Notes under the pieces: generated by a model
The model's database searches: none
What the model was told of the DNA's origin: nothing
Seen by the model: the letters and a program-made list of their open reading frames with translations, nothing else
NCBI GenBank assembly: GCA_902789415.1
Contig: CADAOD010000031.1
Span: 1-42,467 of the forward strand
Length of the DNA: 42,467 bases
Direction: 5' to 3'
Origin: an uncultured Prevotellaceae bacterium
Lineage (GTDB): Bacteria; Bacteroidota; Bacteroidia; Bacteroidales; Bacteroidaceae
Made by a program: the position numbers and the translations under genes
Part shown: positions 15,805 through 24,538 of the stretch, one piece after another
Layout: each line of letters starts with the position of its first letter
How positions within the stretch are numbered: the stretch's first letter is position 1

Positions 15805-18800
15805 TTAGAAAGATACGTTAACGCCTAATGTAACTGAGGTTGGCGAAGGATAGCGTCCGTTATCCAATCCATATACATTGTTCGAGGCTGTAGACACACC
15901 GATCTCAGGATCATAACCATCGTAGCCTGTGATGGTCAGCAGGTTGGTGGCGTTCAGAGTAAGACGCAGGTTGGTCAAACCAAGCTTCTTAATCAGTTTC
16001 TCATCGAAGGTGTAACCCAGTGTGAGAGCCTTCAGACGTACATAGCTGCCATCTTCGATGTAGCGTGAACTCCAAGCGTCGTTATCGTTCGGGTCGTTGA
16101 TAGCTGCACGTGGGATGTTGCTTTCGCCAGTAGTGATAACATTCGAGATGTCGTTATACCAATAGTCAGAATATACGCCATCCTTAGGCTGCAGGCGGGT
16201 ACGGTTCTGAACATCTGAGAGCTGGTTGCTCCAAGGAGAGTTCATGTGGGTAAGCTTCATCTTCATGTAGTTACCAACCTTGTTGCCAACCGAACCATTG
16301 ATAAAGATGTTCAGGTCGAAGTTCTTATAAACAAAGGTGTTGTTCCATCCAAATGTGAACTTAGGCAGTGGCGAACCGATGTTGGTCTTATCGTTCTCGT
16401 CAATCACGCCGTCGCCGTTTACGTCCTTGTACTTGATATCACCAACATAGGTGGTGTTCTTAGGATTGTACTTGGTAGGATCGGTGCTCCACGACTTGGT
16501 GCCGTCGGCATTTGTAATAATTGGGTTGTTCTGCTGCAGTGTGTTAACCGGTGAGTTCAGGATATCCTCAAAGCTCTGGTAAACGCCCTCTACTTCATAA
16601 CCATAGAAGTTATAGAGGCTCTCGCCTGGTACCGAGCGGCTAACCACGTCGGTCCACTGTCCGTAACCAGGCAGAGCGGTAGAACCGCTGAGGCTCTTCA
16701 GCTTATTCTTATTGAACGAAATCTGGAAATCGCTCTGCCAGCTAAAGTCCTTAGTCTCGATAGGACGAGTCTTGATTTCGAACTCGAAACCTGTATTCTC
16801 AATGTCGCCATAGTTACCGTAAGGTGCTGCAAGGGCAGAAGAGGCGTTACCCGATGTACCCATGATTGAAGGCAAGGTGAGCTGCATCAGCATGTCCTTT
16901 GATACCTTCTTATACCAGTCGGCTGTTACGGCGATACGACCGTTAAAGAAACCTAAGTCGAGACCAACGTTAATCTGCTCCTGAGTCTCCCACTTTATAT
17001 CCAGGTTCTTCAGGTTAGCAGGACGATAGCTCAGACCAAGACCTGTTTCCATGGTCGACATGGCCGAACCCCACTTGTAACCACCGATGTTAGAGTTACC
17101 GGTCTGACCCCATCCGAGGCGAAGCTTACCATTGCTGAGCCACTTTACATTCTTCATGAATGCCTCGTTGGTGAAACGCCAGGCACCTGCAACAGAGTGG
17201 AAGCCTGCCCAACGCTTGTTAGGACCGAAGTTTGAGCTACCATCATAACGGAATGTATAGGTAACCAGATAGCGGTCGGCATAATTATATGTCTCACGTG
17301 TAAAGAACGATGCCATCGATGACGAACCAAAGCCGTAGCTTGGCTTAGGCTCACCTGAACCAAGTGCAGGATTGTGAACCTCGTCGTTAGGCAGGTTGTT
17401 GTTCTGCAGTGAAAGGTAGTCGTATTTCGACTCCCAAGCCTCTTGTCCCACCATGGCAGTGATAGAGTGCTTGCCAAATGTGTTGGCGTAGGTAACATAG
17501 TTCTTCAGTGCCCAGAAGGTATTTGAGTTCTTCTGTACGCGGCTCTCGTTCGATGAGCGGTTCCATGTACCCAGATTTACCTTAGGCTCGTAGGTTTCAC
17601 CCTTTGAACTGCCGATATCGAAACCGAGTTCGGCATGCCATGTCAGGTGGTCGATAGGTGTGATGTCGGCAAATACACTACCGTTCAACTTCTTACGTCC
17701 CAACAGAATTTCGTCCATCATAGCCAATGCTATTGGGTTTGGACTGGTAAATCCTTCCTTTGAAACGTGCGAATAACCACCGTTGATATCGTAAATCTGG
17801 ATATCAGGAGGTGTGGTGAGCGAGTAGTTGATGATACCCTCGTCAGAGTCGGCCAGTTTCAGGTCTTCGTCTGTAGATGTGAACGAGGCGTTCAAACCAA
17901 GCTTCAACCACTTCTTCAGCTGTGCGTCGAGGTTTACACGGGTAGAGAAACGCTTAAAGTTAGAACCGATGATAGTACCCTGCTGGTTCATCAAACCACC
18001 CGAAATAAAGTACTTAACGGCTTCGGTACCACCCTGTGCGCTTACTTGGTGCTGGTGCTGCCAGGCTGTGCGGAACACAGCATCCTGCCAGTTTGTACCC
18101 TTACCAAGGATTGATGGATCGCTGTATGTCTCGTCGGGCTTTGAAATTTCACCCTGCTGGGCCATGTCGTTATAGAACTCGGCAAACTCGCGCAGGTTCA
18201 GCATGTCGAGACGCTTGGTCTGGCGCTGAACGGTTACGCTACCATCGTAGGTAAACTTAGCCTCGCCAGCCTTACCACGCTTGGTAGTAATCAGCACAAC
18301 GCCGTTTGCACCCTGTGCACCGTAGATAGCGGTGGCAGATGCGTCTTTCAGAATCTCCATGCTTACAATATCAGATGGGTTGATGGTTGACAGTGGTGAT
18401 ACAGTAGAAACCGAACCGTTACCCAGAGCATCGCCCAAACCGAAGTCGGCACCTGAGTTACCGCCACCCTGCATAATCACACCGTCAACAACGTACAATG
18501 GCTCAGCACCAGCGTTGATGGTAGCTTGACCACGTACACGGATAGATGAAGATGAACCAGGAGCACCTGAAGTCTGTACGGCGGTAACACCAGTAACACG
18601 ACCCTGGAAACTCTGGTCGATGTTTGTAATGTTCGAACCCTTGATGGCCTTTTCGTCCATGGTGGCCGAAGCACCGGCAAGGTCGCTCTTCTTCATTGTA
18701 CCATAACCTACCACAACTACCTCGTCGAGCAATTGCTTGTCTTCCTCAATCGTAATTTTGTAGTTGGTTTGGCTGGCTGTAACTTTTACTTCCTTGGTTG

Positions 18801-19077
18801 TGTAACCAATGTAAGTAATCACCAGGGTCTGACCTGGATTAGCATTCAGGGTAAATCTACCGTCAAAGTCGGTGGCTACACCGTTCGATGTACCCTTCAC
18901 CACAACACTGGCTCCGATAACGGGGCCTGAAGCATCGACTACAGTACCTGTAATCTTCTTCGTTGCCTGCTGAATCTCCTGCGGAGCTTCGGCGGCATAG
19001 GCGTTTGAAGAGTATCCAAGGCCCATAAAGGCTATGGCACTCGCCAGAATCGCTGTTTTTCTAACTTTTTGATTCAT
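15805..19077 (-). CDS. susC: SusC/RagA-family TonB-dependent outer-membrane transporter
   Basis: The 1090-residue protein begins with a signal peptide ending near A-Y-A-A-E. A carboxypeptidase-D-like regulatory domain covers about 40-120 (G-T-V-V-D-A-S-G-P-V-I-G-A-S). The TonB-box-proximal L-L-D-E-V-V-V-V-G-Y-G-T motif comes next, then the plug domain (about 125-250, with V-R-G-Q-A-T-I and Y-V-V-D-G-V). The rest is the beta-barrel, ending in the aromatic terminal strand S-V-T-L-G-V-N-V-S-F. It imports oligosaccharides across the outer membrane with SusD, powered by TonB. It is the first gene of the PUL operon and has a leader of about 195 nt. The length is normal for SusC proteins. Confidence 0.96.
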   Translation of the reverse strand: MNQKVRKTAILASAIAFMGLGYSSNAYAAEAPQEIQQATKKITGTVVDASGPVIGASVVVKGTSNGVATDFDGRFTLNANPGQTLVITYIGYTTKEVKVTASQTNYKITIEEDKQLLDEVVVVGYGTMKKSDLAGASATMDEKAIKGSNITNIDQSFQGRVTGVTAVQTSGAPGSSSSIRVRGQATINAGAEPLYVVDGVIMQGGGNSGADFGLGDALGNGSVSTVSPLSTINPSDIVSMEILKDASATAIYGAQGANGVVLITTKRGKAGEAKFTYDGSVTVQRQTKRLDMLNLREFAEFYNDMAQQGEISKPDETYSDPSILGKGTNWQDAVFRTAWQHQHQVSAQGGTEAVKYFISGGLMNQQGTIIGSNFKRFSTRVNLDAQLKKWLKLGLNASFTSTDEDLKLADSDEGIINYSLTTPPDIQIYDINGGYSHVSKEGFTSPNPIALAMMDEILLGRKKLNGSVFADITPIDHLTWHAELGFDIGSSKGETYEPKVNLGTWNRSSNESRVQKNSNTFWALKNYVTYANTFGKHSITAMVGQEAWESKYDYLSLQNNNLPNDEVHNPALGSGEPKPSYGFGSSSMASFFTRETYNYADRYLVTYTFRYDGSSNFGPNKRWAGFHSVAGAWRFTNEAFMKNVKWLSNGKLRLGWGQTGNSNIGGYKWGSAMSTMETGLGLSYRPANLKNLDIKWETQEQINVGLDLGFFNGRIAVTADWYKKVSKDMLMQLTLPSIMGTSGNASSALAAPYGNYGDIENTGFEFEIKTRPIETKDFSWQSDFQISFNKNKLKSLSGSTALPGYGQWTDVVSRSVPGESLYNFYGYEVEGVYQSFEDILNSPVNTLQQNNPIITNADGTKSWSTDPTKYNPKNTTYVGDIKYKDVNGDGVIDENDKTNIGSPLPKFTFGWNNTFVYKNFDLNIFINGSVGNKVGNYMKMKLTHMNSPWSNQLSDVQNRTRLQPKDGVYSDYWYNDISNVITTGESNIPRAAINDPNDNDAWSSRYIEDGSYVRLKALTLGYTFDEKLIKKLGLTNLRLTLNATNLLTITGYDGYDPEIGVSTASNNVYGLDNGRYPSPTSVTLGVNVSF

Positions 19078-19275
19078 ACTTGAGCGTTATTAATTAAAAT
19101 TTGGTTTGTAATATTCACGATTTAGTATAAAAGTATAGTTTTCTATACATACACTCCTATTATAATAAATAGGTACACGCGAGATAATTGCTAAGTTGTA
19201 CTGTTTTGGGTCATATGTTATGTATTTGAGTTTATAATTAGTTGTAGTATCGAATCCATTAAAAATGAATCCGCT
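19078..19275 (-). other. Long 5' leader of susC
   Basis: This AT-rich stretch of about 200 nt lies between the predicted susC promoter and the start codon. No ORF, strong hairpin or recognisable riboswitch is visible. Long susC leaders are known in Bacteroides PULs as sites of control by antisense small RNAs or translation-level regulation, but no specific site can be identified here. Confidence 0.5.
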
Positions 19276-19276
19276 G

Positions 19277-19284
19277 CAAAGGTA
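19277..19284 (-). promoter_or_regulatory. Predicted -7 element of the susC operon
   Basis: The minus strand reads TACCTTTG (then CAGC), a perfect -7 match. A TTTG-like sequence upstream (CAAA at 19302-19305 on the plus strand) is only 17 nt away, shorter than the 19-21 nt seen at the constitutive promoters in this window. A weak -33 is expected for an activator-dependent PUL promoter. Confidence 0.6.
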
Positions 19285-19306
19285 ATCATTTCTTAATAAA
19301 ACAAAA

Positions 19307-19341
19307 CAATTTTACTTGCCAAATGCTGATACTATTTTGTT
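19307..19341 (-). promoter_or_regulatory. Putative operator, copy 1 (upstream of susC)
   Basis: On the minus strand this contains AGTATCAGCATT followed by TGGCAAGTAAAATTG. It lies just upstream of the predicted susC -33 region, where an activator would bind. Its reverse complement is repeated at 19611-19645 with about 80% identity. The regulator is not in the window. Confidence 0.5.
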
Positions 19342-19610
19342 AGTGTTTCACTTTTAACATTTAAAATACGTAAATAAAGCCCCAAATGGGGTTAAGGTGT
19401 ACTTAAAACGCCTTCAAAATGACCTGATTTTGCCAATAAATGTAAATAAAACACGCATTTTTACTCAAACTGGGCGTTGGGGGTACGATGCCATTCCTTG
19501 GGTGTTAAGTGCATTTTTGATAGAAAAAAGTAAGTTAGAAGGAATTTTTGGTCACTTTTTATCCAATTTGGAATACTTTTTTATTTTCGACGTGTAAAAA
19601 AATAACGTTT
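19342..19610. other. AT-rich intergenic spacer between two mirrored operators
   Basis: This stretch of about 270 nt shows no convincing gene. One open frame (19397-19597) has no start context or recognisable protein pattern. A small CCCCAAATGGGG hairpin occurs near 19380-19393. It reads best as the central part of a divergent PUL control region. Confidence 0.45.
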
Positions 19611-19645
19611 GGCAAAAAAGTATCAGTATTGAGCAAACAAAATTG
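19611..19645 (+). promoter_or_regulatory. Putative operator, copy 2 (facing the PUL relic)
   Basis: The plus strand contains AAGTATCAGTATTGAGCAAA and ends in AAAATTGTT, an inverted copy of 19307-19341. It points toward the susD remnant that begins immediately after it. No promoter or susC start follows; homology to copy 1 ends near 19645, which looks like a deletion junction. Confidence 0.5.
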
Positions 19646-19884
19646 TTGCGGTAGCTCAGGCTCTTGAGAAACAAAATGGCTCACGAGTAAACTATCAAGG
19701 TAGATGGACTGTTATGAAACACGCCACTTCATCATGGGCAAAGCGTTATGCTGAGACTGACGGTTTCTTGCAGATTCCAACTTCTCAGATAGAACTTGCA
19801 GGAAATGAAGAAGTTCTGAAACAGAATCCAGGATGGGGAAGTGATGTTAGCGACTCTCAGATGTCGGGAACACCTGTTTATTAA
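19633..19884 (+). pseudogene. Remnant of a second susD gene (C-terminal end only)
   Basis: An open frame without a start codon runs to the TAA at 19882-19884 and encodes about 80 residues. The segment A-E-T-D-G-F-L-Q-I-P-T-S-Q-I-E-L followed by L-K-Q-N-P-G-W is the classic C-terminal pattern of SusD/RagB proteins (F-x-x-I-P-x-x-E-I ... Q-N-P-G-Y/W). The other 450 or more residues expected of a SusD are absent, and the frame runs directly into the operator copy at 19611-19645. It points away from the intact susC. This is a truncated relic, not an expressed gene. Confidence 0.75.
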
Positions 19885-19905
19885 TTTTTTAATCCGATTA
19901 ACAAT

Positions 19906-20301
19906 ATGAAAAAAACAATATTTTTCTTGATGGCAGTAGTAGGACTCTTTACGGCCTGCGACCCTAGTCAGAGTGAGAAAAACTTTGATCCTGTAGCTTT
20001 GTCTTCTGATAGCCGCCCGCAACTTGTAATCAGTTCGCGGGGCGGTATTTGTTTATGTGTTCAATGCAAATTTAATACCTTAGGTTTTGTGGTACAAATA
20101 CTAAGGAAAGCAGGTACAAGCAGTAAGGTAAACAGGTACAATAAGCCTACTGAAAAATCGTTTGCCTATACGCAAACGATTGTGCGGCTATACCCAAACA
20201 ATTGTTCGCCTATACGCAAACGATTGTTCGCGTACAGGCAAATTTATTGTATAAATTCGGATGTTTTCTTTTATCGTTATTTGCTTGTGCGATTGACGTA
20301 A
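19906..20301 (+). pseudogene. Truncated PUL lipoprotein gene (N-terminal end only)
   Basis: The frame starts MKKTIFFLMAVVGLFTACDP, a good lipoprotein signal with Cys at about residue 18, then S-Q-S-E-K-N-F-D-P-V-A-L-S-S-D-S. That is the usual opening of a lipoprotein encoded just after susD. It lies 21 nt after the susD remnant on the same strand. After about residue 40 (near 20030) the protein loses any secreted-protein character, reads through a 22-bp tandem repeat and ends inside the opposite-strand kinase gene. The gene is therefore cut off, with its 3' part replaced by unrelated DNA. Confidence 0.7.
20156..20249. repeat. Four tandem 22-bp repeats with hairpin potential
   Basis: Units start at 20161, 20183, 20205 (22 bp each) and 20227 (23 bp, diverged). 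Units 1 and 3 are almost identical (GCCTATACGCAAACGATTG). The first unit with its left flank forms a perfect hairpin: AATCGTTTGC at 20156-20165 and GCAAACGATT at 20172-20181, loop CTATAC. A CAGGTACAA direct repeat lies just before it (20111-20119 and 20133-20141). Confidence 0.85.
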
Positions 20302-20912
20302 TCGATGATAATCTCTGCGGCATCATTCTCGGTCAGGTCGTCCATCGAGATAACGAGCTGGTAGTTGCGGGTGTCGTAGCGTGTGGTATCCTCATACTTC
20401 TTGATGTAGGCCTCACGGGTGGCATCCATCTTGGCGATAATGTCGCGGGCTTGCTCTATCGTTACATTCTTACGGTTCATAATGCGCTTGATGCGATGCT
20501 CCATTGAGGCCTGGATGAAAACGTTCAGATGGTTGGGCCATTCGCGGAACACCATGAAACCCGTGCGACCTGCTACTACGCACGATGACTGCGTAGCCAG
20601 CTCCTGCAGGATACGCTTCTCGGTCTCGAACATGGTGGCATTGTCGAGCTTCACCTCAGCGTCCATAGGCAGACTGGTGCTGTTCACAAGTGTCTGGTAG
20701 TAGTTGTTGATATCGTTCCACCACGATTTTTTCTGTGCCTTGATTTCCTCGATGCGCTCTGGTGATAGACCAAACTTCTTGGTCAGTCCTTCTATCACAG
20801 CTTTGTCGCAGTACTTTACGCCTAACTTCTCGGCCAGTATTCGGCCTACGGTACGACCACCCGAACCGACTTCGCGGTTGATGGTGATGACAAATTTTTC
20901 GTTTCTTTTCAT
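20277..20912 (-). CDS. Cytidylate kinase-like family protein
   Basis: The 211-residue protein begins with I-T-I-N-R-E-V-G-S-G-G-R-T-V-G-R-I-L-A, a P-loop variant typical of the cytidylate-kinase-like family (not the main Cmk). Later motifs V-V-A-G-R-T-G-F and R-I-M-N-R fit the fold. It probably phosphorylates a nucleotide or related small molecule in the cytoplasm, but the substrate is unknown. Such genes are common as stand-alone copies in gut Bacteroidota. It lies 60 nt after the GH9 gene on the same strand. Its 3' end abuts the tandem repeat and the PUL relic. Confidence 0.8.
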   Translation of the reverse strand: MKRNEKFVITINREVGSGGRTVGRILAEKLGVKYCDKAVIEGLTKKFGLSPERIEEIKAQKKSWWNDINNYYQTLVNSTSLPMDAEVKLDNATMFETEKRILQELATQSSCVVAGRTGFMVFREWPNHLNVFIQASMEHRIKRIMNRKNVTIEQARDIIAKMDATREAYIKKYEDTTRYDTRNYQLVISMDDLTENDAAEIIIDYVNRTSK

Positions 20913-20972
20913 TGTCTGATTGTTTTTTGAGTTATTATTATCGGTAATCTATATCAGAATGAGTGTCCCGTT

Positions 20973-23330
20973 CTACCTAATCGCATAGAGGTAGGCCAGC
21001 AGGGCCATCTTGCCACGCATGGTTTCGCGGGGAGTGAACTCGCCGTTTACCCAGAAGTAACGCTGATTGAAGTACGACTCCTGACGGGGCCAACCACCAT
21101 TGTTCCAATCGGGATAGCAATAGGCCAGGATAACACGGGCATCGCCGCCATTATGACCAGGCGACCAGGTCTCGGTGCCGTTGAAAGGTGTCTGACCGGG
21201 GTGGGTGCCTGGAGCGCCATCGTTACGACCGGTGCTATATACATCGGTGATGTGACGCTGACCAAGGCCTGTCATCTCAACAATGTTACCAGGATTGCGA
21301 CCTAAAGCCCAACCGGCCTCGGTAAACATAGCGTGCTCTAACTGCTTGCGCTCTGCCTTGTTGGCAATATAGTGAGCTAACATCACCAGTTGCAGGTTCT
21401 GCGAGGTTTGCCAACGGTCGTCGTTGGCCGAACGGCGACTGGGGCGTTGGGGCATGTGACCATAGTTGTAAGCCTCGGCCTGGCCCTTGATGCTGGCTTT
21501 CAGGTTTTGGTAAAGCTCGCCATAGTGGCGTGTATGTGGACAGGTAAGATAGGCTGCTGCTGCCCAGTACTGGCAGAAGGGAACTAACTGCTTACTCTCC
21601 TCGTGCATCACACCTACACCAAAGAACCCATGTTTGCCCTTGCTGAATACCTGCGAGTTAGGACTCTTAATCATACTTTCATCAGCAAAAATCTTTTCCC
21701 ACTGCTCATCGCCGGTCAGATTATACAGGAAGGCGGCTGCCATCTGACGGAAGTCGCGACCACGCATCTGCATCGAGCCTACATCCTGCAGATCGTCGAG
21801 CTGTAGGTTGTCTTGTTTCGATGCAAAGCGGAAGGCCTTGATAGCCTCGTTGGTATAATACAGGCGCAGGGAGTCGTTTCTGTTCAATCGGAAGGCCTCG
21901 GCCAGGATGGCGCAGTTAGCGGCATTGGCCCAAGCGGCCATGGTGGTGCAGCCTGCCTGGAACATTACACTCCAGTCGGCACAAGGGTTGGTGACACCTT
22001 GTGAGTAGGCTTCGCCATCGCGGATAGAGAGGAAGAAATCTACCTCGTTGCGAGCCTCGTCTATCAGGTCGGGGATACCATTACCGCTCTCGCGGATACC
22101 TAACTGATCTTCGTTCAAACGTCCACCCGAGAGAATATAAGGCAACAGCATGTCGTAGATGTTGCTGACGTGTGCCAGATGACGGTCCCAGTCGAAGGCA
22201 TCAGAGTGCCCGCCTTTTACTTCGGTATTCACCGGATTACCAGGCAGACGATGCTGCCAGAAGACGGACTGTTTGAGCTGCTTAAAGTGGGGCTCATCCC
22301 ATACGTCGGTATGCAGTTCTGCCCAGCCTGGGCTCCATGGGTGGAAGTCGGTTTTGTAAATGGTAAGACCCTTGGGATCGGTCTCAGGAATAAACTGTGG
22401 CTGGCGTGGGGCAGGGAATACCTTGGCGGTATCGATTGGCTCGCCCAAACGCATGTAGTAATAACCGCGAACCGAGTAGCGGTAGGGCTCGTAGTAAATG
22501 TCGTTCTTTACCTCGAAGTCCATACTGCAGCCCACATCCTCTACTACCAATCGGTAACAACCAGGTTTGTTGGCGCTAAAGTCGATATTCCATACATCGG
22601 TACCTATCAGACTCTTACCGCCGGCTTCTTTCTTGGCAGCTGAGGCTGGTTGCCAGAACTTAACGGTGCCCACCTTCTGCTTTTTCTTGGTGTTCACATT
22701 GTAAAGCCATACGCCTTTACCCTCCAGTTGTTTGTAATCGCGCTGACCGCCATCGCCCAACCATTGGTAAAGGTCGGCAGCATGAACGGACTCAAAAGGC
22801 GAATAACCTATTATATTAATGTGTACAGCTTCGGATTGGTTGTTCCATACATCGAAGCGGATAGTGGCCTCGGTTTTATCGCTGCCTATGCCTGCGGGGA
22901 TGGCAACTTTGTATGTGCAGCCCTGTTTCATGGCCCTAGGCATCTGCAAAAACAGCCAATGGTCTAACTCGCTTGTCAGTGTGTTGTCGGTGTTCATTGG
23001 CTTGGATTTACGCCAGACGGCTAAGGGTTGTGCTGTGGCAAAGGTCTTGTCGTCGGGCGAGCTGATTCTCCACAAACTCGCGTTCTGTGCCTGAGCTGCT
23101 TTGAGGCGCTCGCCAAACACCAACAAGGTGTCGTCGCCTTCGGCAAACGAGTGACCTAAGTAGGCGCTGGGACCCGTGCCGTTGTCGCGATAATGCACCT
23201 CGCCATCGCGGAAGTGCAGCATCAGATAATCTTTGTCGATAACTTTAACTCCAAGGAGTTTGGTTGCTAAACAATTTGTTGGCATGGCAAGCACGACTGC
23301 TGTAAGCGCTGCGAAGAGATTTCTTTTCAT
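20973..23330 (-). CDS. Glycoside hydrolase family 9 enzyme (endoglucanase type)
   Basis: The 785-residue protein has a signal peptide (about 1-22), an N-terminal beta-rich region including a CelD-N-like Ig domain (about 165-275), and the GH9 alpha-barrel. The catalytic-base motif is seen as G-G-H-S-D-A-F-D-W-D (Asp at about 377 and 380), a variant of G-G-W-x-D-A-G-D. The conserved G-R-N-P-G-N and E-T-W-S-P-G-H-N motifs follow. The C-terminal R-E-T-M-R-G-K-M supplies the likely catalytic acid (Glu at about 769). The ATG at 23330 is preferred over one at 23360 because the signal peptide then starts M-K-R-N-L-F. It would cut beta-1,4-glucan chains such as xyloglucan or glucomannan. It lies 40 nt after the threonine aldolase gene. 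Confidence 0.85.
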   Translation of the reverse strand: MKRNLFAALTAVVLAMPTNCLATKLLGVKVIDKDYLMLHFRDGEVHYRDNGTGPSAYLGHSFAEGDDTLLVFGERLKAAQAQNASLWRISSPDDKTFATAQPLAVWRKSKPMNTDNTLTSELDHWLFLQMPRAMKQGCTYKVAIPAGIGSDKTEATIRFDVWNNQSEAVHINIIGYSPFESVHAADLYQWLGDGGQRDYKQLEGKGVWLYNVNTKKKQKVGTVKFWQPASAAKKEAGGKSLIGTDVWNIDFSANKPGCYRLVVEDVGCSMDFEVKNDIYYEPYRYSVRGYYYMRLGEPIDTAKVFPAPRQPQFIPETDPKGLTIYKTDFHPWSPGWAELHTDVWDEPHFKQLKQSVFWQHRLPGNPVNTEVKGGHSDAFDWDRHLAHVSNIYDMLLPYILSGGRLNEDQLGIRESGNGIPDLIDEARNEVDFFLSIRDGEAYSQGVTNPCADWSVMFQAGCTTMAAWANAANCAILAEAFRLNRNDSLRLYYTNEAIKAFRFASKQDNLQLDDLQDVGSMQMRGRDFRQMAAAFLYNLTGDEQWEKIFADESMIKSPNSQVFSKGKHGFFGVGVMHEESKQLVPFCQYWAAAAYLTCPHTRHYGELYQNLKASIKGQAEAYNYGHMPQRPSRRSANDDRWQTSQNLQLVMLAHYIANKAERKQLEHAMFTEAGWALGRNPGNIVEMTGLGQRHITDVYSTGRNDGAPGTHPGQTPFNGTETWSPGHNGGDARVILAYCYPDWNNGGWPRQESYFNQRYFWVNGEFTPRETMRGKMALLAYLYAIR

Positions 23331-23369
23331 TGTTATTGTTTTATTGGTTGGTAATATCATTTAGTCTTG

Positions 23370-24398
23370 TCAGCCAAGAATCTGTTCAAGTTCATCGAGC
23401 TCCTCGCTGGTTGTGGCCCAGCTGGTTACGAAACGGCAGATGGTATGGTATTTGTCGGCCTGACCGAAATGAGTGAACTTCATCTTCAGACTCAGTGCCT
23501 CAACTAGTGTGTTGTCCATAATTACAAACTGCTGGTTGGTGGGTGAGTCGACATAGAACTCGAAGCCTTTCTTAATGAATATCTGCTTCATGCGCATAGC
23601 CATCTTGATGGCATGTTCAGAGAGCTTGAAGTAGAGGTTGTCGGTAAATAGTGCATCGAATTGCAGGCCTATCAAGGCTCCCTTGGCTATCACGGCACCA
23701 TGCTGTTTCTGGATAGAGAAGAAATGCTTATGAGCATTCTGGTGCGTAAATACCACAGCCTCACCGCAGAGGGCACCAATTTTAGTGCCACCGATATAAA
23801 ACACATCGCAGTGGCGGGCCAGATAGGGCAGGGAGATATCATTGCCTTCTGCCATCAGTCCATAGCCTAAACGGGCTCCATCAATATAGAGAGGTATCTC
23901 GTAGCGCTGGCATACCTGATAGATATCGTCGAGCTCCTTGGCGCTATAGAGATTTCCCAATTCGGTGGGGAAGGTGATGTAAACCAGACCTGGGTGTACA
24001 GCGTGGTCTTTGTTGCCATCGTGCATGTAGTCGTCGAGATACTTGTCGAGTGTCTTGGCTTCCATCTTGCCGTTGTTATCGGCAATGGTAATAATCTTGT
24101 GCTCGGTAAACTCTACGGCGCCAGCTTCGTGTACATTGATATGACCGCTGCCCACACAAATCACACCCTCGTACTGGTACAGCATCGAGTCGATGGTGGT
24201 GGCATTGGTCTGGGTGCCGCCTGTCAGGAAGAATATCTGGGCATCGGGCAAACCACAAGCTACACGGATACGCTCCTTGGCACGTTCGCTAAACTCATCA
24301 AAGCCGTAGGGGGTTGGTTTAGCAGTGTTGTATTTAATCAGGTTCTCCAAAACTTTTGGATGAGCTCCATTGTTGTAATCACATTCAAATGAAATCAT
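23370..24398 (-). CDS. ltaE: Low-specificity L-threonine aldolase
   Basis: This 342-residue, PLP-dependent cytoplasmic enzyme splits threonine or allo-threonine into glycine and acetaldehyde. It starts with S-F-E-C-D-Y-N-N-G-A-H-P. The PLP-binding Lys is in Y-I-G-G-T-K-I-G-A-L-C-G-E-A (about 207), and L-Y-I-D-G-A-R-L-G-Y-G is the standard aldolase motif. The length is normal. It is the first gene of a minus-strand unit with the GH9 gene and is back to back with the esterase. It has no obvious functional link to the glycan genes. Confidence 0.93.
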   Translation of the reverse strand: MISFECDYNNGAHPKVLENLIKYNTAKPTPYGFDEFSERAKERIRVACGLPDAQIFFLTGGTQTNATTIDSMLYQYEGVICVGSGHINVHEAGAVEFTEHKIITIADNNGKMEAKTLDKYLDDYMHDGNKDHAVHPGLVYITFPTELGNLYSAKELDDIYQVCQRYEIPLYIDGARLGYGLMAEGNDISLPYLARHCDVFYIGGTKIGALCGEAVVFTHQNAHKHFFSIQKQHGAVIAKGALIGLQFDALFTDNLYFKLSEHAIKMAMRMKQIFIKKGFEFYVDSPTNQQFVIMDNTLVEALSLKMKFTHFGQADKYHTICRFVTSWATTSEELDELEQILG

Positions 24399-24423
24399 AT
24401 TGTTTATTAGTTGTTTTTGCGTG

Positions 24424-24431
24424 CAAATTTA
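24424..24431 (-). promoter_or_regulatory. Predicted -7 element for the ltaE unit
   Basis: The minus strand reads TAAATTTG, 25 nt before the ltaE start. No matching TTTG is seen at the normal spacing. Confidence 0.4.
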
Positions 24432-24450
24432 CATAAAGTTTCGCGATTTA

Positions 24451-24482
24451 TTTGCTATCTTCGCCTGAAATTTGTATTTTTG
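24451..24482 (+). promoter_or_regulatory. Predicted promoter of the two-domain esterase
   Basis: TTTG at 24451-24454 and TATTTTTG at 24475-24482 have a 20-nt spacer, a full Bacteroidota match. A leader of about 50 nt precedes the start at 24539. Confidence 0.75.
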
Positions 24483-24538
24483 CACACAAATTAATCATTA
24501 AAGTATGAATTTATCCTCATAACAATAATAATTGAACT

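Noticed and set aside
19397-19597. Open frame of 66 codons in the divergent intergenic region
   Set aside because: No recognisable protein pattern or start context, and it overlaps what looks like promoter DNA.
19307-19645. The mirrored 35-bp sequences as terminal inverted repeats of a small transposable element (MITE)
   Set aside because: No target-site duplication was found, the repeats are imperfect (about 80%), and copy 1 sits at the position expected for an activator site of susC. A divergent operator pair explains more, though a MITE is not fully excluded.
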